Shown: positions 1 to 12,269, counted from the first letter of the stretch. The stretch is DNA of 64,000 bases from Heterodera schachtii (GCA_023374025.1 SIJG01000006.1:2665102-2729101); one strand, 5' to 3'. Program-made: numbers and translations. Notes: generated from the letters alone by a model not told the origin.

Positions 1-387
1 AAACTGCATGCACCTTTTTGACACTATTTTTAAAATTTTTGCCACCATTTTAAGCACTGTACCGCTGCAACCTTTTGGACTTTCGGTTGCATCTCATTCC
101 ATTAGGTTCTTCGCAAGTGTCCGTCCACAAATTCCGTTATATAATCCCGTTATAAAATCAAAATAAGATTTGATCAACAAAAAAATAAAAATCATTAATA
201 TGTTTTGTTTTTTAAATGTACAGCGGAACAATGGCAATATTTTATTATAATATTTATGCATTCAATAATGAAAAAAAAAAAAGTTGAAACAAAACTAGTG
301 AGTCATTACAAATAAAATGTAAAAAGTTCCCTAAAACTATCAAGAAATGTTGCAATAAATATTATTGTCCCATGCTAATTTTGTCAG
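1..387. other. AT-rich non-coding flank
   Basis: I see no convincing exon here. The stretch is AT-rich with short homopolymers. A TTTATT near 240 would be an AATAAA polyadenylation signal for a gene on the minus strand ending at 388, which is the only functional hint. Confidence 0.4.
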
Positions 388-965
388 TCAATCCAATTCG
401 GTAGGTGCTTGGTTAATTTTTGCATTTGATTTCGCCTTCTTCTCCTGCTTTATCCGTTTAGCTGCTGCTTTTTTCTCTTTTTTTCTTATATGTTTTTCTA
501 AAAAGGGAGCAAACAATATGTAGAAAAAAATAATATTTAAAATAAATACCAATTAATTACTTAAATTCAAAAATGCTAAATCGTGAGAGCTGATTTTTCT
601 TGGATCCAGGTCCAACAGGTCCAAGCAATTTTTTGGCAACCTGTGTTTTTCCTTGGATTGAATTTCAGGTATTTTTACCCAAAAAATATTGGTACAGCAA
701 AGATAAACACGAAATCCGGTTCATTTTTTCAAAATAAAGAGCTCTTCCAATTATTTATTCAACTCAAAAATGTGATGCATGGATATGACATGCCCTGTTC
801 CCGTTCAAAGACGCGGCGCCGCTCTTCCATACAATCCGTGCCGGCCAATCCAAAAGCATTTGGTGAACAACCAATGCCGTCTTCTCCCATCGCAGTGAAG
901 TTCAAGCAAATGGCAGAAAATGCCATAAAAAATATCAAAAAAAGCGGAACAAAGCTATATCGCAT
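388..965 (-). CDS. Possible small secreted protein gene, exon structure unresolved
   Basis: This is a tentative minus-strand gene. The first candidate exon (965 down to 759) opens with MRYSFVPLFLIFF, a good hydrophobic signal peptide. It is followed by a segment with three cysteines (GIGCSP, TDCMEE, SYPCI) and runs to a stop. A lysine-rich candidate terminal exon (497 to 388) begins after a CTTTTTAG acceptor, reads EKHIRKKEKKAAAKR and ends in PTELD-stop. Between them, 566-680 is open in more than one frame and holds a possible GTAAAA...ACACAG intron. The reading frames do not join cleanly, so the exon chain is a guess. It may be a decayed gene. No known domain was recognised. Confidence 0.25.
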
Positions 966-1577
966 TTTTTAAAATAAAAAAAAAGATTTGCTTCAGCTAG
1001 AATTTTTGTAACTCCAATAATCATTCATTCTTTTTATCTATCCACTTGATTCACATGAAAAACATTTGAATCACATATTTTTTCAATCATTACTTATAAA
1101 TTGGAGTAGGGCATTTATTGAACGTTGCACAATTTTTGTTTGTAATTTTGGCACATAGCCACGTTGGCAAACAATGCCAAAATAACTTATGAGATATGTA
1201 TAATTCATTAAAATAATGTAATTATTTGTCAAAAAAAATGAATAAAATGTAGATCCGAAGATGTATGTTCAGAAAGGTTATAACGTTCCGTTACCAGTAC
1301 CTTTTGATGAAAATTTAGAATAAATCAGGAATTTTATTTGTCATTAAATTTGTGCTTTTTATAAGAATTTTTATTTCTGATTAATCATAAATCAGCACCG
1401 CCAGCCACTAAAGTCACTTTTAATTATACAAAATTTTGCTTTATTTTTACATTAATAATAGATTTTCAAAAATATAAAATAAAAATAATTATAATTTTGG
1501 ACAAATTTGTTAACAAATTTGGCCTAAATTGCTTATTGTTAGATATTACGTTTAATGAAAAAGATGATAGTAAGGTA
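966..1577. other. Intergenic, nothing recognised
   Basis: AT-rich sequence with no open frame that looks coding and no repeat that I could delimit. Confidence 0.4.
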
Positions 1578-2820
1578 TAGAGACCGGAATTTTGAAATTG
1601 CTGGGACCGGGGCCGGGCCAAGGAAAATGGACACGGGCGGGATCCCGGGACCGGGACTCCCGGTCCCAATTTTTGGGCCGGGGCCTCGCCGGGCCCGGGT
1701 TTTTTCAAAATTTGTAAAACGTTGATTAATAAATTAAAAATTTTTTTATAGTCTTCTATTTTAGCTTGGGATAAAGAAAAGCAATGCATCACCTTTTTTG
1801 TTTGTTTTCAAAGCACTTTTTACGGGTCTGTATCGTTTCAGTGCCAACGTTTCGGTGCCAGCCCGAGTTTTTGGATTATAACTTTTTCATTGTTGACCAA
1901 ATTCAACAATTTTGGTATCATTTTAAAGTTTTACATGTTTAGAAGGCTGTTTCTAAGCTATTGTTTGACGATTAGACAATTACCAAAAAAGGTATAACAT
2001 GAAAATTGTCAAAAAGTAGAAAATATTAACTTTTTTCTTACTAGCTTTTCTATTTGCTAGAAAATTTATACTTTTTGTAATAGAGCGTATGAAGGGCTTT
2101 GGAATGATACCAAGATTGTTTGGTTTGGTCAAAAAAAAAAAAGTTATAGCCCAAAAACTTGGGCTGGAGCCGAAACGACCCAGTCCCCTTTTTTACGGCT
2201 CGCTTTTTTCAAAAAAGAATTTGGGAAACAAAGGGGGGAGGGTCCGGCGGTGCCGGTAGGCGCCGCCGGGGAAAATTTTGAAAATTTGAGTGCAATTTGT
2301 TAACAGATTTTGTCCAAGAAGACCAATTTTTGGAATTCTGACAATGAGCCAATTTTTTTCAGAGAATAAGGATTTTAGGGGGCCAGAGGGGGGCCAAGTT
2401 TTTTTTTTTTACTAACAAATAAGTACATTCATTTTAAGAGAATTTCAACAAAAAAAAAAAACAAATTTGCTTCAAATTTTGAATATTTTATAAGGTTTTG
2501 GGATCTTTTTCACAGTTGAAATTGTACAAATTTCCAAAAATCCCTTAAGTTGTGTCTTCAATCTTTGAACTAAAGACATTTCGCCAAAATAATTATTAAA
2601 TTTTTTCAAATTTGGGGTAATTTACTGCTGAAATTTAGTCCTGTTAGTCCCGGCCAAATGGCCGGGACCGGGACCGAGACTTGGAAAATGGGCCCGGGCG
2701 GGATACCGGGATCGGGACTCCCGTTTTTCCGGGACTCCCGGTCTCGGTGGTTTGTCCAAAAAGACCGGGACCGGGGTTCCCGGCAAAATCCCGGCTGGGC
2801 CCCGTCCCGTCCGGTCTCTA
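1578..2820. mobile_element. hAT-like non-autonomous element (MITE), TAGAGACCGGA family
   Basis: The ends form an 11-bp perfect terminal inverted repeat: TAGAGACCGGA at 1578 and TCCGGTCTCTA ending at 2820. Just inside each end are blocks of CCGGGACCGGGACTCCCGG-type sequence in inverted orientation (about 1604-1705 and 2640-2815). The flanking octamers, GTAAGGTA (1570-1577) and ATAATGTA (2821-2828), agree at 6 of 8 positions, consistent with an aged 8-bp target-site duplication. There is no transposase reading frame. It carries one copy of the GC hairpin at 2246-2267. The 8-bp duplication and short terminal repeats point to the hAT superfamily. Confidence 0.65.
2246..2267 (+). repeat. GC hairpin module, copy 1
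   Basis: Arms GGCGGTGCC and GGCGCCGCC can pair along 9 positions (one T-G wobble) around a GGTA loop. It is followed by GGGGAAAATTTTGAAAA. The same module recurs inside other elements in this window. Confidence 0.75.
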
Positions 2821-2828
2821 ATAATGTA

Positions 2829-5800
2829 TAGGGCTGCGATTTTTAAGCACAAAAAATCGCGAAATAGGCAACTAAAAAGGCAGAAAAAAAAGCGCAGTAT
2901 AGCCTTATATAGGCACAAAAACAGGTAAATAAGATTTAATTTTTTTTATTAACGCTTAGGTAGAAAAACACGTAAAAACTTAATAAAAACATTTAATTTT
3001 GATTATTTTTCAATTGTAAATGAACTTAATAAATATATTAAAGTTTTTTTTTGAATAACGACAAATTTTTAAACCAGAAAACTTTACCGAGAAAAAAATA
3101 CATTTTAGTGAATGAATTTTTGTGAAATCATTTTTTAAATTTTTTCTTAGGGGGTATTTTCTGGAATTTTTCGGCTCGCTTCTTAGGATGTATTTTTCAT
3201 TTTTATTTCACTTTTGTTAAGGTTTTTCCAAAAATCCTGAAAAAGGCGCCAAAAATGGCGAAATAGGCACAAAAATAAAGTTAGGCATTATAAAAGTCAT
3301 CGTAGACACACCAAACCAAGCGGAAAACGCGTTTTTCGTGCTTATCTGTGCGTATTAAGTGCGCAGATATTTTATGAATTTTTTTTTGTCAACTTTTCGG
3401 GTGAATTATCATTCGAGTAACGTACAATCGAATTAATTAGGGCAATGGCATGGAATTTTTAACACCTGCGCATTTTATGTCAAAGTAATAATTTACCTTT
3501 GTTACTTTGTTTCATTTAAAAACCGAATTGACATCTTTGCATTGACAGGGTCTTTCTTTTTTAAGAGTTCTGCTTAAAAAAAATTACTCACAAAGAACTG
3601 ATGTTAAAATTTTAATTTGTCAATCTTTTTTCTCAAAAATTTAAATTTATTTTGAAAATACCCAATTTCTAAAACAAACAAATTAAGATCTAATGTATGA
3701 AACAGTGATTTTCTTAAATCATCAAATCCAAAAACATTTAGCGTTTCAAAAAATTTACTGATAAATTTTCCAGACGACTACTTTATTCGACCGAAGCGGA
3801 GTTTTTTCGATTTCGATTAATAAAGGACATAAACCCAAAGAAATGTCTCCTATTGTCAGATTTTAAAGTCTTATCCGATCACCAAAAGCCCAAAAAGACT
3901 AAATGAAAACCGACTAAAACAGAAATATGTTCGTTTTTTATGAATTTTAAATTAATTAAAAGAATTTACACCTTTCAAATTTTCAAAAAGAAAAAAAAAT
4001 TCACGGCACAAAATTTATAAAAATGAAAAAAACATCCCAAAGAACATATGAGAAATTTTCTTCTAAAAACGCCCCTATAAATTAGAAAATTTTTAAAATT
4101 AATTAAAAATTTCTTTTTCTATCACTGAATTCAAAATTTATTCATTTCAAGATTTTTTTTTGAATTATTGAATGTTTATCGGCAGTTTAAACAGAAAAAA
4201 AATCGGCTTTTTTGATAAATCGTTAAATAAAATAAATTATTAAACAATTTTTGTAATTAATTTTGTGTACCTTTTTTGAACCTATTTTCTATTTTTTAAA
4301 TACTTTTTTAAGTACCTATTTTAAGCATGTTTTGTCGTTATAATAAAGTTTTTAAAAAATAATTCTATCGGTGCCACCAATCAACTGCGGCATTTTCTCA
4401 ATGTGAAAATACGGGCATAAAGGTAAAATGAAGCAAACAAATGTAAACTGTAATTAAATCTTGTCAAATTAATTACTCGTTTTCGAATGCGCAGATACTG
4501 AAAAATGGCACTGCTCCTATTAGTTTAAATTGTACCTTTTGCCAAATGCCATTCACTCGAAGATTTCATTCATATCAAATAAATTTGTCTAAACTAAGAC
4601 GACGCCGGGGAAAATTTTTTTTGAAAGTTTAGGTGTGATTTGTTACCGGATTTTCACTAAAAACTGTTAATTTTGGTCAAATTTTTGTAACTTGGAAGCA
4701 TGCAAATTCTCAACAAATTACCGAAATTTTAACGAATTTTCATTTAAATTTCGGCAATCGGAATTCCGAAGGCTGAAAAAATTGCGGCAATCGGAAATTA
4801 GAATTCCGAGCCCGAAAATATCGGAAAGCGTTAATCGGAAGTCAACATTTCGACACATCCCTGGATTGCACCGGTTTTAATTTATTTTCATAGAAAAAGG
4901 CACAGTTTTGAAAAAATTTAATTAAATTGATGCTTAAATACACATTCTTCTAAAAGATTTGTTGGATTTCGAATAAAAGAACACATAAAAGTTACTTAAT
5001 ATTATTAAATAAATCATTAGACAGATTACTTTGAATTTTTCTTAATTTTAAAATGCTTAGGCTTTATTTTGTAAAATTTATAGGCCATTGAGGAAAATAT
5101 TGATCATAGTCACCAAACTCAAAAATGCTTAAAAACGGTCAGAATCGATGTAAATAGGTTAGAAATGGGTCGGAAAAATAGAATTGGGGGCGCGCTTGCC
5201 CTTTTTCAGGCTGAAAAAGTGCCGGAGTTGGAGTGCCAAACTCAGCTGAGACTCAAATGGCCGCACTATAAAAAGCACTCAAAAGACATTTTAAATAATT
5301 TTCTAGGGTAATTTGTGGCGCTGATCACGAATATGACATTTGTTTTTCAAAATTCCGAACCCCGAACCCCAATTCGAACAAAATTTATAAATTAAAAGAA
5401 AAACAATTTTTAGGGGTTATAAAAGAACGTCAAATATAAAAAATTTAATTTAGCTTATTGCGCTAAAAAACCGCCGCACACTCGACTACGGCGGCCAGTA
5501 GGTGGGGCGAGACTACGGGCTACGGAAGAAGTCCGCGCGTGATCCGCAGGCGGTTGACTGATTGGCGGGGGCCCTTCGGGCCCCCGCAGTCAACCGCCTG
5601 TGGCGCTCGTCAGACGTCTTCCTCCGCCCTCCGTCTCGCCCCACTACTTGCTCCGTCTTCGCATGCTCCCTTTTGCGAAAGTTCGAATGATACCAAATTT
5701 GTCAGTGTTCGATCATTTAAAAAAAGTTATAGTGCCAAATCTCTTAATTTTTCGAGTTTTGAACCGGCTCAACCCGGGTTCGGGATTCGAAATTTTGAAA

Positions 5801-6145
5801 AACAAATGCCATTGAAACTTCAGAATTTAAAAAATTCAAAGTAATCTGGCTAATGAATTTATATAATATTAAGTAAATTTTAATTGTTCTTTTATTCAAA
5901 TCCAACAAATCTTCTAGAAAACTTGTGCATTTAAGCATCAATTTAACTAAATTTTAATATATTTATAATTAAAAAAAAATGATAAAAAATCATTGAAAAA
6001 GCAGTTTTTTTTTGTGATCTAGCAAACACCATGTTACCAAAGTTTAATCATTCTCATGCCAAATAAAAATAAATTTGAAAATACGTTTCCCTTTTCCTAG
6101 GAACAATCAATCCATTCAAAACTGCGAGTCGTTTCCCAAAGTGTG
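2829..6145. other. Intergenic repeat relics upstream of the chemoreceptor gene
   Basis: About 3.3 kb without a supportable gene. At 2829 a sequence TAGGGCTGCGATTTTTAAG abuts the preceding MITE and looks like one end of another element, but I found no matching far end. At 4601-4660 there is a degenerate copy of the hairpin-tail sequence (GACGCCGGGGAAAATTTT). At 5530-5600 a GC-rich inverted repeat (CCGCAGGCGGTTGACTG against CAGTCAACCGCCTG) forms a long hairpin around GGCCCTTCGGGCC. Confidence 0.45.
5544..5602. repeat. GC-rich perfect inverted repeat
   Basis: CAGGCGGTTGACTG near 5546 is mirrored by CAGTCAACCGCCTG near 5587. The spacer contains GGGGGCCCTTCGGGCCCCC, which is itself self-complementary. 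The whole segment would fold into one long hairpin with a TTCG loop. Its role is unknown; it may be an end of a foldback element. Confidence 0.6.
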
Positions 6146-8993
6146 ATGGAATTGTTCTTTTTTCGTCCTGCTGAGTACGAACGGTTGTACAATTGCACCG
6201 GGCTGATCATTGACTCCGTCCCATTGGAGCAGCGCCAATTTGTGCCCGAGTCAATCGTAATTTGCATTCTGTGCACCATTTACTACGTATGTGATTATAC
6301 TAATGATTCTTCATCCACACGTATTTGGTGTTCTGATCAGAAGCTTTTTGTGATCAGTAGAGCTTCGTTTTTTAGGCAAAAGCCTAAAATTTCTGCGCAC
6401 TTAATACGCTCAGATAAACACGAAATACGCGTTTTCCGCTTGGTTTTGGGTGTCTATGAATCCTTAAAATGCAATAAAAAACGAAAAATGAACCCTAAGA
6501 AATGGCGGTAAAAATTTCAGAAAATACACCCCTAAGAATTGAAAAATTTTCACCAAAATCACCCTCTAAATTAATTTGTATTCGTCGAAAATTTTTTTAA
6601 TAGTTTCATTACAATTAAAATATTTAAGTTCTTTTTGTGTTTTGCTACCTAAAAGCGTTAATAAAAAATAAAAAAAAAAAAAATTGTATTTGCCTATTTT
6701 GGTGCCTATTCGATGGTTTTTGTTTTTTCTGCCTTTTTGGTGCCTGTTTCGCGGCGATTTTTCTCCATTTTATGGACCGAAAACATCAAAATTTTGTCGG
6801 ATAAAGGACTAAAAATTCAAAAAATAGGTTAAAGCCATAAAAGATGAATTTCCACGTTTTTTTTATGAGTTTAGGAATATATATTAAATAAACCCAGGGC
6901 CAACAGTTGCTTAACAGTAACAAATAAACAAATTCTGTGTTCGAAAGTGCCCAGAAAGTCAGAAAAAATGAAAAACCTAAAAAAAATCCGTACCCTATTT
7001 CGAACATTTTCGAATTGTGCAGGTCCTTTATTTGCCCTGCATTTACTCTATTTGGAAGCACATGCGCGAGAATTCTTGCTACAAAATGTTGTTTTACATC
7101 GGCATCACCGACCTGGTCAACATGTTCGTCCTGGGCTATTTTACCGCGTGGCTCAGCTTCCGCGGAGCCGTTTTCTGCTCCAATCCGACACTGATTTACT
7201 TCGCTGGGATGACCGCATCGAGTTTTTGAACACCGAATTTATTTTATTTATTTATTTCTTTTTTTAAGCAATTTATATTGCCGAAAGCACGATGGATTTG
7301 GTAATGGATGGGATTAATTAATATTTTACTTCCGGAATTTGATTGAAACGGGTCGGAGGAGACTTACTAATTCCTAGGCACCAAATAATGTGGGGATCCA
7401 TAATTTAGGAAGTGGGATCGGATTTAATCCATCGTCACAAGACACTGCTGAAATTAACATTCATAATTACCAATTTATCCCAGGTTTTGGCATTCAACCG
7501 CTGTCTCGAGCTGAGCAGTGCCCGTGCCTCGCATTTTCTGTTCTCGGGTCGCCGCATAAATTATTGGATCATCGGCTGTTCCCTTTATGCGCTTTATTGG
7601 GCCGTTTTCATAAAGCCGCCCGTGTTCAGCGGCCTTTTCTTTGCCTGGTTTTACAACCCATTTATTGGCTATCACAAAGCCGAATATGAAGTTTCATTAG
7701 CTTTTAAAAATGTGTAGCTTTGAAAAGTTTAAAAAAACATTTATTTCTGGCGACTTTATTTTTCGTCATAAAGAATTGGAAATTAAATAATTTATTCTAT
7801 AAATAATGAAGAAAAAGTTCAAACTTTTGATCCTTTTGGAGGAAAACGAAATGTTTTGAAATCTTAGAAATTTCGACTTCATCTATCCTTAATAAAAACA
7901 AATTTAATGAATATATTATTTTGATTTAATTATTAAAAATGACAAGAAGCGATAGATTTCCGAAATTTATCAAAGTTGCACATTTGAAATGGCACCTAAA
8001 ATTGGATTATTAAAATTGCCAAAATTCAGTACGAAGAACCGATCCAAGTTGTGCACGACATTGGCGTGGCTTTCCTTTGTCCAATCATTTACTTTATCTT
8101 AGCTGCCAAACTTTTCTTCGATATACGTAAGAATCGGCAACAATTTGGCACTTATATTTCCGAATTGGACACTTTACGAGCAAAGGTGGGTTGTGGGCTT
8201 TTTACCCTTTCCCGTCGAATTCGTGGTCTTTTCAAAATAAAATTTAATATTTGCAAAGACCAGGCAATGCTTAAGAATGGATTCCCAAATTAATAATTTG
8301 TCTTTTTTCTAAAAATCACAATTTTTAATTAAACATTATTTTATGAATAGAAAAAATTTGATAAAAGAATCATATTGATTTAGAAGGCGTCATGTGATAA
8401 AGCCGACGTATACACAATCAATTAGGTCAGCATTATTTAATACCCAGAAGAAACAGATTTTTAGCGCAAATTTAAAAACTAATTGGTTTGGGATCTTCCT
8501 TCTCAATTAATTATTGCCAGAAATTCAACCAATTAAGACAGAAATTTAATTTTATGACTTCTTTAATTCCCAGACATTTGTCCAAGTGTTTTTGATTTCG
8601 CTGATTCACTCTTTGACCGGCATCTTTTACGTCTATTTGCAATACAACGAAGCCCACCAATGGATGATCACTCTCGCTGAATTTGCTTGGTAAAACCCAT
8701 AATTTTGGCTGGCAATTAAATTCCAAAAATTCGTTTCTTTTAGGTTCCATGTCCACGGTCTGTTTGTTGTTGTTTATATGCAAAATGTAAATATGCTTAA
8801 TAAAATTTCCGCCCTAGGCTTTCCCCCGGTGATTTATTGGGCGTTGAACAAAACAATGCGCGAGGATTGCCGCATGTTGTACATGAAAATGTTCCACAGT
8901 AACCGGGTCAGCGTCATCAGCGGCGTTACTGTACTCCGGTCGCGACACACTGTAAGCGGGGGAGCAGCATCAGTGCAACGGTCGATCCGTTAA
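6146..8993 (+). CDS. Serpentine 7TM chemoreceptor, Srt family
   Basis: Encodes a nematode-specific G-protein-coupled receptor of the Srt class, a plasma-membrane chemosensory receptor family. Exons: 6146-6286, 7023-7221, 7269-7300, 7484-7690, 8030-8185, 8574-8689, 8744-8757, 8818-8993. All phases join and give 346 aa, the usual Srt length. Family marks visible in order: LYNCTG near residue 16; TM1 with LPCIYSIWKHM; TM2 CYKMLFYIGITDLVNMF; TM3 ending YIAESTMDLVLAFNRCLEL; TM4 INYWIIGCSLYALYWAVF; TM5 IQVVHDIGVAFLCPIIYF; TM6 VFLISLIHSLTGIFYVY; TM7 WFHVHGFPPVIYWALNKTMRED. The start ATG at 6146 gives the expected short extracellular N-terminus. The donors at 7222 (GTTTTT), 7691 (GTTTCA) and 8758 (GTCTGT) are weak. 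A readthrough of 8758-8817 would also stay in frame, adding 20 residues inside TM7, which the family pattern argues against. Intron 1 holds repeat sequence. Confidence 0.88.
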
Positions 8994-10034
8994 GCAGCAA
9001 CACTGAAACCCATCCGATGAAAGGGGCGCACATTGAACGAACACAAATGCATGGCAGAAGCCGAAGATTTTAAAAGATTTTGCCATGTCTTAGTCCAAGA
9101 TCAACCACAACCGATTTTGCCAAGAAAGGTGTTATGGCATTTTGTCTTGGTTTCACCAAACATTCCCGCTAATTATCGAAATGCTCCGTTTATGGATAAG
9201 ATAAAGCAACTCCGGAGAATGAAGAAAAAGATTGTTATGGTAAAAGATTTTTTTTTTTATCCTTTGTACGTGGAGGAAAATGAGTTTTATCGAGACCGAT
9301 AATGACCTCGAGATCACAGAAAACCGTAGAATTTCTCGAGAATCTTGCACATACCTATTAATTTGGATGCTGCCAATTCTTTTTGTTGGAAAAGAACTTT
9401 TTTATGAATAAATAAAAAAAATTAAGCAATTATTTAAATGGATTTTATTCATTAAGTTTATTCCTTTATTGCTTGTCCTGGAGAAATGGATCATTGATTA
9501 AACATAATGAGAACATTTTATTCAAAGATTGCATAAAACAAATTTTTATCATAATAATATTTTTTTAATGTCCATATTTTTAGTCAATTTACATTTTCTT
9601 TTTTTTCTATTGTAGTCATTAACGAGCACCTGAATACGGTGTATTAAAATTATTAAATTTTATAAGTTATGAATTTTTTTTAATGTTCATTAAGAATTTA
9701 TACAAATTGAACAAAGCTTTGTGTACAGTCTGAACCCAATCAAAAAATTCAAATTCTATCCAAAAAATGTTTGTCATAAAATAAAAAAAATATTATTTGT
9801 GTCAGATAAGTGATTTTCTAAACAAAATGAATGATTCATTTCGTTCATTTAATAATATTGCTCATATTTTGATTAGGTATTTTTAAGCCTTATTAAGGTA
9901 TCCATTTTTCAGGACCTTAAACCCTTGAGGCATTTTAATTAAAAAAGGATAATTTCAATTGAATATTTTATATTTTCTAAAATATAATTAAATAATTTGA
10001 AAATAATTACCGGCTCCTTGCGATGATTCAGCAA
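8994..10034. other. 3' flank of the chemoreceptor gene
   Basis: An open frame at 9033-9302 follows the receptor stop but resembles no family I know. AATAAA occurs at about 9408, so much of this may be 3' untranslated sequence. From 9290 to 9350 there are scattered CTCGAGA motifs. Nothing else was recognised. Confidence 0.4.
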
Positions 10035-10163
10035 TTATTTATTCGCAACAATAGTCGACTTGACGATTTGGTCCAAATCATGAAAAAAGTTTGCCAACTC
10101 AGCGACAGCAATCGCCAAGGAGTCAGTCACATTGCCAATTTGGCCGAAAATGCCATAAACAGA
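10035..10163 (-). CDS. Candidate terminal exon, hydrophobic-helical segment
   Basis: On the minus strand a GTTTGCCAG acceptor opens a 43-codon frame that reads SVYGIFGQIGNVTDSLAI, continues with VAELANFFHDLDQIVKS and ends in a TAA at 10035-10037. The composition looks coding and resembles the neighbouring partial gene upstream on the same strand (GTVAYELGGTIAKIG). It may be an alternative 3' exon of that gene or a relic of a duplicate. The phase does not match the last intron of the neighbour. Confidence 0.35.
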   Translation of the reverse strand, partial: SVYGIFGQIGNVTDSLAIAVAELANFFHDLDQIVKSTIVANK

Positions 10164-10286
10164 CTGGCAAACAATTTTTTGAGATCCAATTGCCGTGGAA
10201 CCATTTCGAGTCGATTCATTGACGGATGGAAATGAATTTAAAAATATGGAAAATTAAAAATAATTTAATTCATTTTAAATTGTAAG

Positions 10287-11161
10287 CTATTGGAAAAACT
10301 TATCAATAAAATTTTTGATGCTGGAACTGAGCAAGTTGTCCATTTTTAGCGCATGTTGCTTTAACGATTCATCGGCTAAAATTTTTTCAAAATTCGGAAG
10401 TATTTTTTAATATATTTTTTATATTATTTAAATTTAATAATGTTTAAAAAATCAATTTTGTATTTAATAATCTTTACATTATCTGAAATTAATTATTAAG
10501 AAAATGGCCATTTTGTTGCAAAACCTTCTAATAAAGGAGATTAAACATTAATTGGCATCGGCGATTCTTCCTTCTTATTTTAATGACCAAGATCAAAAAA
10601 AAATTACATTGTTTTTTCCAATTGAGTTTTATTTATTTTTTTGTGCAGTACCTTTTTCTTGCGTTGATTGTGGAATTAATGCGCGAATGGCATCTTCAAT
10701 TCTGCCCACCACAGTGCCAATTTTGGCAATGGTTCCGCCCAGTTCGTATGCCACTGTGCCACTTCTGGTGAACAGGTCCAATGTGTGTGCCTCCCAAAAA
10801 GTGTCACGGCATACGGGGCGAAGCTCAGCCGCGGTGGTCAAATGAGGAGAAATGGCACATAAAAGTGGCAAATCACAAAACCAGTGAGATTTAAGAAATT
10901 AAGGAAATCCGGCAAATATTATTTGAAATTTAAACTGTTTTTTGCTAAAAAAATATGGAAAAACATGCAAAATCCCCGTTTTATAATTTCAATTTTGGCA
11001 TTGAACTCACGAACAAAAGTGCGAGCATTCTTATAAATTGGAACTGAAAAAAGGCAAATAAATTAGTTTTTTTTTTATTAAACATCACTTGATGAGCTAT
11101 TTTTGAAGAAATCGCCAATGTCCAATTCTGACGAATTATTTCCGCTCGCAAATTCGGCTGT
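10287..11161 (-). CDS. Partial multi-exon gene of unknown function (5' end missing)
   Basis: Four consecutive minus-strand exons can be joined: 11161-11089, 11043-11015, 10823-10652 and 10375-10287. They read TAEFASGNNSSELDIGDFF, PIYKNARTF, LRPVCRDTFWEAHTL followed by an apolar segment (GGTIAKIGTVVGRIEDAIRAL), and ADESLKQHALKMDNLL, ending FIDKFFQ-stop. The last intron (GTACTG donor, ATTTTAG acceptor) is well supported. The intron before the third exon uses a less typical GCTGAG acceptor, and an alternative stronger donor GTGAGT lies 4 bp downstream of the one chosen. No start codon or signal peptide exon was found upstream, so the gene is incomplete or decayed. No domain recognised. Confidence 0.45.
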
Positions 11162-11197
11162 CTAAATTATTATGCAATTTAAAAATAAAAAATATTT

Positions 11198-11580
11198 TAG
11201 GGATGCAATTACTAAAGCAATTGTTTCGTTGAGTAAGAATTTTTTGCTTTGTTGGAATTGTCTGAGATGAATTTATATTGCCTATTTCGGCATTTTGTGC
11301 AAATTACTAAATGCCTATTTTTTACATTTATTCGAGATTCTCAGAAAATTCTTTAACAAAAATTCAATAAAAGGGAAAAAACAAATTTAATATTGGACAA
11401 AAATTTTTCAAAAAAAACGAAGCAAAACATAACGCTAAATGAAAGTGTTCTCAGCGATCTTTCTTTTTGATAGATTTTTTGGTAATCAGGTTTTTTTTCG
11501 AATTGCATTATTTAATGTATTTTTTTCCTATATAGCGCCTCTTTTGCTATTTTCCGTGCCTAAATTAAATTGCATCCCTA
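11198..11580. mobile_element. MITE-like element with TAGGGATGCAATT ends
   Basis: TAGGGATGCAATT at 11198 is the exact inverse of AATTGCATCCCTA ending at 11580 (13-bp terminal inverted repeat). Internal sequence is AT-rich with repeated GCCTATTT motifs. No clear target-site duplication is seen. No reading frame of note. Confidence 0.55.
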
Positions 11581-12269
11581 CTAATTAATCAAAAAATTAT
11601 TTTTTAAATATAAAACAATAATAAAAAATGACCATGAGAAGGAGGAAAATTGAAAAAAGCATCGTTAGTTTGGCTTCGTTTTTTAATTATTATTATTTCT
11701 TTGTTTTGTTAATGTCTCGTCGAGAATTGGCTTTTATATGTCTGTTGAATTTTTTACGACTGTAAATAAAAGGGATGGAAAATCGAATGAATAAAATAAA
11801 ATAATTTTTAATGATCGTAAAAATATTCTTTTGAAGAAAGCGGAACAGAAAGCATTTTACGATTTCGTTAAAATGAGGAATAGTCACAAATGTTCCGTGG
11901 AATAATTAAAGACAGAATTTGATCAAAATGATTATACACAAAATGAATAATTATTTCTTAATTGATATTAAAAATGGAAAATCGGACCATAAAAGATTCC
12001 AATTGGGTTAAAAATGGCCACAAAAATTAAAAAATTTTCTAAAGTGACATGAAATTGGCAAACATATGTTTTATTTAAATTATTTTACCAATTTCATGGT
12101 CCGATCTCCATTTAATTATGAATTTGAATCAAAATCAACATTTTTGAGTTTTTTTAATAGACTGAATAATCTGATTGAATTATAAAAATTGATAAATTCA
12201 TTTGTCAAAAAAATTTGTACAGAATTAAAACTTAACGCCATCAATGGTCGATTTGTTTTGTTTTTTTAT
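11581..12269. other. Intergenic, AT-rich
   Basis: No supportable gene. Low-complexity AT sequence separates the small MITE-like element from the peptide gene downstream. Confidence 0.4.

Noticed and set aside
583..972. 129-codon open frame on the plus strand
   Set aside because: Overlaps better-looking exons on the minus strand and has an AT-rich, Phe/Lys composition without a plausible start or splice context.
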